In this document: piece by piece, positions 15,696 to 23,187 of the stretch | Layout of the letters: every line of letters begins with the position of its first letter | Numbering within the stretch: position 1 is the first letter of the stretch | Assembly: GCA_944342025.1 (NCBI GenBank) | Contig: CALVMD010000004.1 | Location: 69,201-133,200 of the forward strand | DNA length: 64,000 bases | Source: an uncultured Clostridia bacterium | GTDB taxonomy: Bacteria > Bacillota > Clostridia > Christensenellales > Borkfalkiaceae | Direction: 5' to 3' | Made by a program: the position numbers and the translations under genes | Notes under the pieces: generated by a model | The model's database searches: none | What the model saw: only the letters and a program-made list of their open reading frames with translations | Told to the model about the DNA's origin: nothing

Positions 15696-17726
15696 ATGTA
15701 TTGGGCTGATAAGTTGGCGGAAGAAGTCATCCGCCGCAAACCGGATAAGGAAGAATACGTCTGTGCGGCGGGTATTTCTCCGTCGGGATCCGTTCATATC
15801 GGCAATTTCCGCGACATCGCGACGAGTTGGTTCGTGTGCCGCGCACTGCAAAAGAAGGGCAAAAAGGCAAAATTACTCTTTTCGTGGGACGAGTACGACC
15901 GCCTGCGCAAAGTGCCGAAAAACGTCTCCGATCATCTCGGTAACAATTCTTACGAAAAATATATCGGTTATCCCTATGTCGACATTCCCGACCCGTTCGG
16001 TCAGGACGAGAGTTACGCCGCCCATTTTGAAAAAGAATTTATGGAGGAGGTCAAAAAGTTCGGCATCGAAATGGACTACCGCTACCAGGCGAAGGAGTAC
16101 CGCTCCGGCCGCTATGCCGAGCACGTGATTTTTGCCCTCAAAAACCGCAAAAAAATCTTCGATATTCTCGATAAGCACCGCACGCAGGACGCCACGGAGG
16201 AGGAGCGCGAAAACTACTACCCCGTGTCCATCTTCTGCCCGCACTGCCATAAAGATTCGACGAAAATCGTCTCCCTCTCCGACGACTGCACCAAGGCGCA
16301 TTACACCTGCGAGTGCGGGCATGAGGGCGACTTCGATTTTACCAAAGATTTCAACTGCAAATTGCAGTGGAAGGTCGACTGGCCTATGCGCTGGATGGTC
16401 GAAGGCGTCGATTTCGAGCCGGGCGGAAAGGACCACGCCTCCAAAAACGGCAGTTACGACACCGCGAAAGACATCTCCCGCGAGGTGTTCGGTTACGAGC
16501 CGCCGCTGTTCCAGGGTTACGAGTTCATCGGGATCAAGGGCAACGTGAGCGTCGGCAAAATGAGCGGCTCTTCGGGGCTGAACATGACGCCCGATTTCCT
16601 GCTCAAACTGTATCCGCCCGAGCTCATCCTGTGGCTGTACGCAAAGACGGAGCCTTTGAAGGCGTTCGACTTCTGTCTTTCGGACGAAATCCTGCGCCAG
16701 TACTTCGAGTTCGGCAAAATGCTGACAAGCTACATGAACGGCACCGCGGACGAAAACACTGCGCGCATCATGGAAAACAGCCTCATCGAGGGGCGCAAGT
16801 TCGTGCCCGTGCCGATGAGCCAGCTCGTCGATTTGGGGTCGGTGGTCGATTTCAACCCCGAAATGATGGAAAAGTTGTTCGAAAAGATCGGCACGCCGTA
16901 CAAAATCGAGGACTTTAAAGAGCTGTTCGAGCGCGCCAAATTCTGGCTGCGCACCTGCTCGCCCGAAAGCGAGTACGTCATCCTCGAAAAGCGCAACTGG
17001 CCGTATTGGCGCACCATGAACGACAAGGAGCGCGAGTGCGTCCGTCTTTTGAAGGAGTACATCGAAAAGGGCGGCTACACCCTCGATTCGCTGCAGGCGG
17101 AGCTGTACGCCATCCCCAAGCAGGTATATCCCGACATTGCAGAGGATAAAAACGCGCTTAAAGCTGTGCAGAGCAAGTTCTTTAAGGACGTGTACAACCT
17201 GACGCTTGCGCGCGACAAGGGGCCGAGGCTTTACCTGTACCTGTACGCCGTTGAGCCGTCGCGCTATCTCAAACTTCTCGATTTCTCTCTGCCCGAATCG
17301 GAAGACCCCGACGCAAAGGAGGAGGTCAAAGAGGAAGTCAAGGAGGAAAAGAGTGCACCCGTCGAGGATAAATACGTCCCCGAGGCTGCGCCCTTCAAGG
17401 AAGTGATCGAAATCGGCGATTTCGATCAGTGCGACATCCGCGTATGCAAAGTGCTTTCCGCAAAGCCCATGCGCAAGACGAATAAATTGATGAAAATCAC
17501 CTTGCACGACGGCGCGGGCGAGCGCGTCATCGTGTCGTCCATCGCCGACCAGTACGAGCCGGAACAGCTCGTCGGCAGGAAAATTATCGTGCTCGTCAAC
17601 TTAAAGCCGCATAAGTTCGGCAACGAGTATTCGAACGGCATGCTTTTGGCGTCGGGCAATACCGACGGCACCTGCCGCATCCTGTTCGCCGCCGACGACG
17701 CCGAAATCGGCTCGCTCGTGCACTGA
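15696..17726 (+). CDS. lysK: Class I lysyl-tRNA synthetase with C-terminal tRNA-binding domain
   Basis: Charges tRNA-Lys with lysine. The 676-residue protein has class I motifs: GISPSGSVHIGNFRD near residue 30 and SVGKMSGSSG near 287, and the class I LysRS insertion with Cys pairs (CPHCH, CECGH) that may bind zinc. The standard enzyme is about 520-540 residues; here an acidic Lys/Glu linker at about 540-565 leads to a Trbp111/EMAPII-like OB domain (IGDFDQCDIRVCKVLSAKP, NLKPHKFGNEYSNGM) as found at the end of MetRS. Class I LysRS is common in archaea and scattered in bacteria. AGAGG lies 6 bases before the ATG; no T-box leader is present. Confidence 0.93.
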   Translation: MYWADKLAEEVIRRKPDKEEYVCAAGISPSGSVHIGNFRDIATSWFVCRALQKKGKKAKLLFSWDEYDRLRKVPKNVSDHLGNNSYEKYIGYPYVDIPDPFGQDESYAAHFEKEFMEEVKKFGIEMDYRYQAKEYRSGRYAEHVIFALKNRKKIFDILDKHRTQDATEEERENYYPVSIFCPHCHKDSTKIVSLSDDCTKAHYTCECGHEGDFDFTKDFNCKLQWKVDWPMRWMVEGVDFEPGGKDHASKNGSYDTAKDISREVFGYEPPLFQGYEFIGIKGNVSVGKMSGSSGLNMTPDFLLKLYPPELILWLYAKTEPLKAFDFCLSDEILRQYFEFGKMLTSYMNGTADENTARIMENSLIEGRKFVPVPMSQLVDLGSVVDFNPEMMEKLFEKIGTPYKIEDFKELFERAKFWLRTCSPESEYVILEKRNWPYWRTMNDKERECVRLLKEYIEKGGYTLDSLQAELYAIPKQVYPDIAEDKNALKAVQSKFFKDVYNLTLARDKGPRLYLYLYAVEPSRYLKLLDFSLPESEDPDAKEEVKEEVKEEKSAPVEDKYVPEAAPFKEVIEIGDFDQCDIRVCKVLSAKPMRKTNKLMKITLHDGAGERVIVSSIADQYEPEQLVGRKIIVLVNLKPHKFGNEYSNGMLLASGNTDGTCRILFAADDAEIGSLVH

Positions 17727-17751
17727 AAAATTAAACGATACAAAGCGAGGT

Positions 17752-17779
17752 AAGTCCTGCCGTTTTCGGGCGGGACTTT
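17752..17779 (+). terminator. Possible terminator after lysK
   Basis: A 10-bp stem with one G-T pair (17752-17761 with 17769-17778) around GTTTTC, followed only by TTG. Weak. Confidence 0.35.
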
Positions 17780-17805
17780 GCCATAATCGGCAAAAAGGAG
17801 AAAGA

Positions 17806-19706
17806 ATGGGAGCAGATATAAGTATCAAAGTCACGGTTGGAATCGTGAGCCGCGGCAACGAGCCGTTTCTCGAAGAGTGCCTCCGCACGGTAGCATCGCA
17901 GAATTTGGACGGGCTGGAAGTCATCGTCGCGGATATCAGCGACGAAGGCGGCCGCCAAGAATTGTTCACGAACTGGCTCGGCAAAAGACAAAAGTGCCTG
18001 TACAGGCACTTGCCGCGGTGCGCGGCAGGTGCCTGTACAGGCACTTGCCGCGGTGCGCGGCAGGTGCGGCGAAAAACTATTTATTAGAAATCGCGGCGGG
18101 GGAATACGTCGCTTTCCTCGGCGAGGATATCTGCTATTTGCCGGGCGGGTTGGAAAAACTGTACACGCAGGCAAAGGAGAGCGGCGCGGATATGGTGATC
18201 GGCCGCGCGGCGGCGGGGAATTTCGGAGGAAAAGAGTATCCCGCGGCGTGGACGGTAGACGGTGCGCTCGTACCGCAGAAAGAGCCGTTTGCGGCGGAAG
18301 ACATTGGCGAGCGCGCGCTCCTTTTGTGTAAAGGTTGGTCGGGGGACAAGCTGTTCCGCACGGCGTATCTGCGGGAGAACGGCCTGCGGTTTTCGGAAGG
18401 AGCGTTTCCGTCGGCGGGCGTGGTATTCGGCGTACTCGCGGGAGGAAAAACAGCGGTGAGCCGGGAGGCGGTATTGAGAACGCAGGACGAGGATTGTATC
18501 AGATACCGCAAAAACCTGATGAAGAGCGCAACGGACGTATATCTGGCGATGCTCTCGGCGGAAGAAGTGCTGAAACGGAGCGGTAAGGCCGAGGCGCTGA
18601 AAAAATCGTTTCTCACATGGTGTATAGAATTTGCGGTATGGGCGTACCAAAAGAGCGGAGAGAAAAAGAGAGAAACGCGCGAAATCATCCGGGAAAAGAT
18701 AGAACCGTGGCTGAAAATCACGGAACACGGCGTGAGCGATTATCTGACGCGCAAGCGCTTTTTCAAATACTGCGAACTTTGCTCGGAGGACGACGAAAAA
18801 AAGGTCGCGCGGCGTTTCGTGGAATTTGATAAGGCAAAAAAGGTGATCTCGATTTGGGGCAGCTGTGTGTCGCGGGAATTTTTCAATGCAGATAAAGAAG
18901 CCTTTTGCGTAAATGGGTATGTGTTTCAATGCCCGATGAATATTTATTACGGATATCTGCCCGTAAATGAGCAGAAAATTCCGCTCGATGTGTTTGAAAA
19001 AAGTGCAGAATCTGCATTTTGGGAACGCAGCTGTTACATTGCATTTAATAAAATGCCCTTAGAGTACTTGAAAACGCATGCGAGCGATTATTTATTATTC
19101 GATATTGCAGATACACGGTTTAGACATTATTATGAATTGATAAGAAAGGACGGATTAAAGACCAGAATCAATTTAGATACGCATATGCAGAGTTGTTTTG
19201 AAGCGTGTGTAGAAAAAAACTATATTGAAAGGGAGAATCTAAACAGGCAGGAATGGTTTAAGAACGGACGGCATATAATCAGCAGCGATGAATGGGAGCA
19301 ATATATAGATCTGTTCCTTTCGGATATTTTACGATACTGGCCCATGCGGAAAATGGTTTTGGTAGAAGCGAAGTTTCTAAAAATTTATGAAGAAAACGGG
19401 CAAAAGAAATCATTCTCCGATTCTTTTGCGTCAGCGCAGACTTTGGCTTGTGAATTAGAAAAAAAGCTCCGCGAAAAATTAAAAGGAGTAGCATTTCTTG
19501 CAATGCCGCAGAATGCTTACGGATTCAAAAACGATAAAGTCAATGCTCATCCGTTACATTATTGCAAGACAGTAAACGAATACAAAATGCAGGCGCTCAA
19601 AAAGATCGTCTATGAGCATGCGAGCAACGAAGAGATCCGGAGACTTTGCGACGAGTACGACAAAAAATTGCAGGAAGAGCTGGCGCTTCTTGCGCCCGCA
19701 GATTAA
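17806..19706 (+). pseudogene. Glycosyltransferase family 2 / DUF6270 fusion, frameshifted by a 35-bp tandem duplication
   Basis: From 17806 (AAGGAG 5 bases upstream) the frame encodes a GT2 start (KVTVGIVSRGNEPFLEECLR, GLEVIVADISDEGG) but stops at 18087. The rest, in another frame from about 18064 to 19706, continues GT2 (AAKNYLLEIAAGEYVAFLGED) and ends in a DUF6270 domain from about 18835 (ISIWGSCVSREFF), an SGNH-hydrolase-like fold. A 35-bp unit at 17994-18028 is repeated exactly at 18029-18063; removing one copy restores a single frame of about 620 residues. It may be a true pseudogene, a phase-variable gene or an assembly error. The DUF6270 half is clearly AT-richer than its surroundings, suggesting transfer. 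Confidence 0.8.
17994..18067 (+). repeat. Two exact 35-bp tandem repeats with internal palindromes
   Basis: Units at 17994-18028 and 18029-18063 are identical, and the first four bases recur at 18064-18067. Each unit contains the 16-nt perfect palindrome GTGCCTGTACAGGCAC and a TGCCGCG/CGCGGCA hairpin. Unit length is not a multiple of three, so copy number sets the reading frame. Confidence 0.95.
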
Positions 19707-19776
19707 GCTATGCCTTTTCATGTGAAAAAACGGTTTGTCATGCGCGCGGCGTATGTTTGCGATAAAAAATAAGCAT

Positions 19777-19805
19777 TAGACATTTTATGCCTTCGGTGTT
19801 ACAAT
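19777..19805 (+). promoter_or_regulatory. Promoter of cupin-aldo/keto reductase operon
   Basis: TAGACA (19777-19782), 17 bases, TACAAT (19800-19805). Confidence 0.55.
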
Positions 19806-19834
19806 AAGGACGAAAAAACAAGGAGGCGATCGGA

Positions 19835-20254
19835 ATGGATTACAAAGAGTTTGAAAAGAGCAACGTTTTCGGACTGGGGAGCGAGAACAGCGCTTTCGCG
19901 CAGTATTTTATCGGCAAGTCTTACCTCAATCCGCTGACAAAAGAGGGGCTTTTCTTTGCGAACGTGACGTTTGAGCCTGCATGCCGCAATAACTGGCACA
20001 TCCACCATGCGAAGAGCGGCGGCGGACAGATTTTGCTTTGCGTTGCGGGCAGCGGTTGGTATCAGGAATGGGGCAAAGAGGCGCAGAGCCTGAACCCCGG
20101 CGACGCGGTCGTCATTCCTGCGGGCGTCAAGCATTGGCACGGCGCAAAGAAAGACAGCTGGTTCTCTCACATCGCGGCGGAAGTCCCCGGCGAAGAGACG
20201 AAAAACGAGTGGCTCGAACCCGTTTCGGACGAAGAATACGACAAGCTCGGCTGA
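19835..20254 (+). CDS. Cupin domain protein
   Basis: A 139-residue single-domain cupin. NNWHIHHAKSGGGQILL supplies the first metal-binding His motif and LNPGDAVVIPAGVKHWHGA the second (PGD..IP...KH), so a metal-binding beta barrel is likely. The function is not fixed by the fold; related small cupins occur beside aldo/keto reductases and carboxymuconolactone decarboxylase-like proteins. It has AAGGAGG upstream of the ATG and is followed after 15 bases by the aldo/keto reductase gene, so the two are co-transcribed and may act on the same carbonyl or peroxide compound. Confidence 0.8.
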   Translation: MDYKEFEKSNVFGLGSENSAFAQYFIGKSYLNPLTKEGLFFANVTFEPACRNNWHIHHAKSGGGQILLCVAGSGWYQEWGKEAQSLNPGDAVVIPAGVKHWHGAKKDSWFSHIAAEVPGEETKNEWLEPVSDEEYDKLG

Positions 20255-20269
20255 CAGGAGGGCGAACGG

Positions 20270-21232
20270 ATGCAGTATACCGAACTTGGAAACAGCGGCA
20301 TAAAGGTTTCGCGTTTTTGCCTCGGGTGCATGAGCTTCGGCGATCCGAAAAGCCGGATGCACGCGTGGACGCTCGATGCGGACGAGAGCGAAAAGATCAT
20401 CCGTCACGCGCTCGGGCTGGGCATCAATTTTTTTGATACGGCAAACACCTACTCTGCGGGCACGAGCGAAGAATATCTCGGCCGCGCGATCAGAAAGAAC
20501 GTCGCGCGGGATAAGGTCGTCCTCGCGTCGAAGGTGTATTTCAACGATGGGAACCTGTCCGAAGCGGCGATCGAGCGCGAAATCGAAGGCACATTAAAGC
20601 GTCTCGGCACCGATTATCTTGACCTGTATATCGTACACCGCTTCGATTACGGCACGCCGATCGAAGAGACGATGTCGGCGCTCGACGGGCTCGTAAAGGC
20701 GGGCAAGGTGCGCGCTTTGGGCGCATCGGCGATGTACGGCTATCAGTTTTACAACATGCAGCTGTGCGCGCGGGATAACGGTCTGACGCCCTTCGTTTCC
20801 ATGCAGAACCATTACAACCCGCTTTATCGCGAAGACGAGCGGGAGCTGATCCCGATTTGCCGTCAGATGAACGTGGCGCTGACGCCTTACAGTCCGCTTG
20901 CGGCGGGCAGGGTGGCGCGTGCGGATTGGCATGCGGAGACCATGCGCAGCAAGACGGACAAAGTTGCGCATTCCAAGTACGATTCGACCGAAGAGACGGA
21001 TCGGCATATCGCCGCGCGCATCGGCGAACTTGCCGAAAAATACGGCGCCACGATGTCGCAGATCGCTTTTGCGTGGCACTTTGCCAAAGGCGTGGCGGCC
21101 CCCATCGTGGGTGCGACTAAGGAAAAATATCTCGACGAAGCGGCGGGCGCGTTCGATGTGCATCTTACGGCGGAAGACGTCGCATACATCGACGAACTGT
21201 ACGTTCCGCACAAGATCGTCGGCGCGCTCTGA
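20270..21232 (+). CDS. Aldo/keto reductase
   Basis: NAD(P)H-dependent oxidoreductase, 320 residues, the usual family length. The catalytic tetrad is visible: FDTANTY (Asp and Tyr), LASKVYF (Lys) and YIVHRFDYGTPIEE (His). PIVGATKEKYLDEA matches the C-terminal cofactor-binding part. It resembles the YdbC/general-stress subfamily more than sugar reductases; the substrate is not predictable. GGAGGGCG precedes the ATG. It is the second gene of a two-gene operon with a cupin and ends at a very strong terminator. Confidence 0.93.
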   Translation: MQYTELGNSGIKVSRFCLGCMSFGDPKSRMHAWTLDADESEKIIRHALGLGINFFDTANTYSAGTSEEYLGRAIRKNVARDKVVLASKVYFNDGNLSEAAIEREIEGTLKRLGTDYLDLYIVHRFDYGTPIEETMSALDGLVKAGKVRALGASAMYGYQFYNMQLCARDNGLTPFVSMQNHYNPLYREDERELIPICRQMNVALTPYSPLAAGRVARADWHAETMRSKTDKVAHSKYDSTEETDRHIAARIGELAEKYGATMSQIAFAWHFAKGVAAPIVGATKEKYLDEAAGAFDVHLTAEDVAYIDELYVPHKIVGAL

Positions 21233-21257
21233 GCGCTTTCGGACATATAGAAAGAAT

Positions 21258-21305
21258 AAAAAGGCGGGGCTTCTTCCGACAAGGAGAGAAGCCCCGCCTT
21301 TTTGC
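21258..21305 (+). terminator. Strong intrinsic terminator
   Basis: A 17-bp perfect stem (21258-21274 with 21287-21303) with an A-rich left flank and T5 at the end, after the aldo/keto reductase gene. The next 170 bases hold only a CCGAATC/GATTCGG inverted repeat (around 21357 and 21389) and no visible gene. Confidence 0.9.
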
Positions 21306-21473
21306 CGTTTAAAGAGAATGATCGGATAAAAAAGACGCTCTGCCGATGCGGAAGTCCGAATCTGCCGCAGTGGCGCTCTATACGTTCCGATTCGGCTCTC
21401 TGTGCGCGTTTTGGCGTATTCTTCTCAAAGAATGGTTAATTAAAGTTGATTTCTAAAAAAATTATGGGAAGTG

Positions 21474-21502
21474 TTGCGCCGAAGCCCGCTATCTGTTATA
21501 AT
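21474..21502 (+). promoter_or_regulatory. Promoter of NUDIX gene
   Basis: TTGCGC (21474-21479), 17 bases containing GCCCGC and an extended TGT, then TATAAT (21497-21502). Confidence 0.8.
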
Positions 21503-21520
21503 AAAAAGGAGGAAAACGGC

Positions 21521-21931
21521 ATGAAAAGGTTACACGTGGTCGGCGCGGCGATCGTAGAGGGCGGCAGAGTACTCGCCGCAAAGCGGGGCGAAAGCCGTTA
21601 TGAATACGTCGCGCACAAATATGAATTTGTAGGCGGTAAAGTGGAGACGGGCGAAAGCGAAGAGGATGCGCTCCGCCGCGAAGTGTTTGAAGAGTTGGGT
21701 GCGCAGGTTGAAGTCGGCGAGCAGTTCATGCGTTGCACGCATGTCTATCCCGATTTCGAGATCGAGCTGTCCGTCTATTTTTGCAGACTTCTGACCGATT
21801 ACCGCATAACCGAGCACGAATCGCTTGCATGGATACCGCTGTCGGAGCTGGATGCCGCTCTGTGGGCGCCTGCCGATGCGCCGATGGTGGAAAAACTGCG
21901 CTCTGTCGGAGAGAAGGGCGCATCCGTATAA
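21521..21931 (+). CDS. MutT-like NUDIX hydrolase
   Basis: A 136-residue NUDIX protein, probably hydrolysing an oxidised nucleoside triphosphate (8-oxo-dGTP type). The NUDIX box begins at GGKVETGESEEDALRREVFE and ends ELGAQV, with all of the G-x5-E-x7-RE-x2-EE-x-G pattern. HVVGAAIVEGGRVLAAKRG and the WIPLSELDAALW end are typical of MutT. The start at 21521 is set by AAAGGAGG 8 bases upstream; an upstream in-frame ATG lies before the promoter. The alcohol dehydrogenase gene follows after 36 bases with its own ribosome site. Confidence 0.9.
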   Translation: MKRLHVVGAAIVEGGRVLAAKRGESRYEYVAHKYEFVGGKVETGESEEDALRREVFEELGAQVEVGEQFMRCTHVYPDFEIELSVYFCRLLTDYRITEHESLAWIPLSELDAALWAPADAPMVEKLRSVGEKGASV

Positions 21932-21967
21932 AAAATCGCGGCGCATGCCGCGCGGAAGGAGTTTGAC

Positions 21968-23065
21968 ATGGAGTTTCGCTACTATATGCCCGTCAGGATC
22001 GTGTGCGGGCGCGATTGCGTAAAAAAGGGCGCGGAGGAATTTGCCGCGTTCGGCAAAAAGTGCCTCATCGTCACGGGGAAGAGTTCTGCCGGAAACGGGG
22101 CGCTTGCCGACGTGCAGGCGGCGCTTGCCCGAAACGGGCAGGAATGGACGGTTTTCGACCGGATCCCGCCCAATCCCACCGTAGAGAGCGTACGGGAAGG
22201 GGGCAGGCTGGCACGCGAATGCGGGGCGGAGTTTATCGTCGCGATCGGCGGCGGTTCGCCTATGGACGCGGCGAAGGCGATCGCTATGCTCGCGCGGCAG
22301 GATGCGGGCGAGGATATTTTTTCCTATAAGAGCGGCGCAGACGTGCTGCCTATGGTGCACATCCCTACGACGGCGGGCACGGGCAGCGAAGTGACGCCGT
22401 ATGCCATTCTGACCAATGACGAAAAAGAGACCAAAACGAGCATTTCCAATCCCGCATTTTTCCCGAAAACCGCCTTTCTGGACGGGAAATATATGCGCGG
22501 GCTCGGTCAGGAGACGACGGCGTATACCGCCATCGATGCGATGTCGCACGCGATGGAGGGCATGCTTTCCGTGCGTGCCGGCGAACTGACCGACGCGCTC
22601 GCAAAGGAGAGCCTGCGCATTCTCCGCGGCGAACTTCCCGCATTGACGAAGGGCGAATATACCGACGAAGACCGCGACGCACTTTTGTACGCGGCTGCGC
22701 TCGCGGGCATGGTCATCGCCAATACGGGTACCTGCGCGGTGCATTCGATGGGGTATTCGCTCACCTATTTCCACGGTGCGCCGCACGGCAGGGCAAACGG
22801 CCTTCTGCTGCCCGAATTTTTTGCCGTGTGCGAGGAAAAACTGCCCGGCCGCGCAAAGGAGATTCTGGGGGCGGCGGGTTTTGCGTCGCACGAAGAGCTT
22901 GCCGCGGCGCTTGCACCCCTGCTCGGAGAGCGGGAAAAGATCGGAGAAGGGCTTCTGCGCGGATATGCGCACAAGGCGTCCGTCAATAAAAACATCAAAA
23001 ATTGCAGGGTATTTTTCGGCGAAGAAGATCTGTTTCGGGTATTCAGCCGTTCCGTCGGCGAATAG
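21968..23065 (+). CDS. Iron-containing alcohol dehydrogenase
   Basis: Group III Fe-dependent dehydrogenase of 365 residues that reduces an aldehyde or ketone with NAD(P)H during fermentation. GGGSPMDAAKAI is the nucleotide-binding loop, PTTAGTGSEVTPYAI follows, and the iron ligands are in DAMSHAMEGM (Asp, His), SMGYSLTYFHGAPHGRAN (His, His). The family ranges from butanol dehydrogenase to propanediol and lactaldehyde reductases; sequence alone does not choose. AAGGAG lies 7 bases before the ATG. It may be transcribed with the NUDIX gene. Confidence 0.92.
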   Translation: MEFRYYMPVRIVCGRDCVKKGAEEFAAFGKKCLIVTGKSSAGNGALADVQAALARNGQEWTVFDRIPPNPTVESVREGGRLARECGAEFIVAIGGGSPMDAAKAIAMLARQDAGEDIFSYKSGADVLPMVHIPTTAGTGSEVTPYAILTNDEKETKTSISNPAFFPKTAFLDGKYMRGLGQETTAYTAIDAMSHAMEGMLSVRAGELTDALAKESLRILRGELPALTKGEYTDEDRDALLYAAALAGMVIANTGTCAVHSMGYSLTYFHGAPHGRANGLLLPEFFAVCEEKLPGRAKEILGAAGFASHEELAAALAPLLGEREKIGEGLLRGYAHKASVNKNIKNCRVFFGEEDLFRVFSRSVGE

Positions 23066-23135
23066 GCTGTGTCGCAATTTTGCGGAATATGTCATAAAAT
23101 CGTGTATACGTTTATGCGGAATTTTGACAAAAGGC

Positions 23136-23165
23136 TTGCGTTTCATGCCCGCTTGATGTTATAAT
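23136..23165 (+). promoter_or_regulatory. Promoter of the L15-like membrane protein gene
   Basis: TTGCGT (23136-23141), 18 bases with GCCCGC and TGT, TATAAT (23160-23165). Confidence 0.75.
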
Positions 23166-23187
23166 AAGACGAAAGGAGGACAGTGCA

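Noticed and set aside
17994-18067. CRISPR or mobile-element reading of the 35-bp repeats
   Set aside because: The two units are directly adjacent with no spacer, no cas genes or transposase are nearby, and the simplest explanation is tandem duplication.
21304-21473. Possible small RNA between the aldo/keto reductase and NUDIX genes
   Set aside because: Only one 7-bp inverted repeat, no promoter with a matching terminator for an independent transcript.
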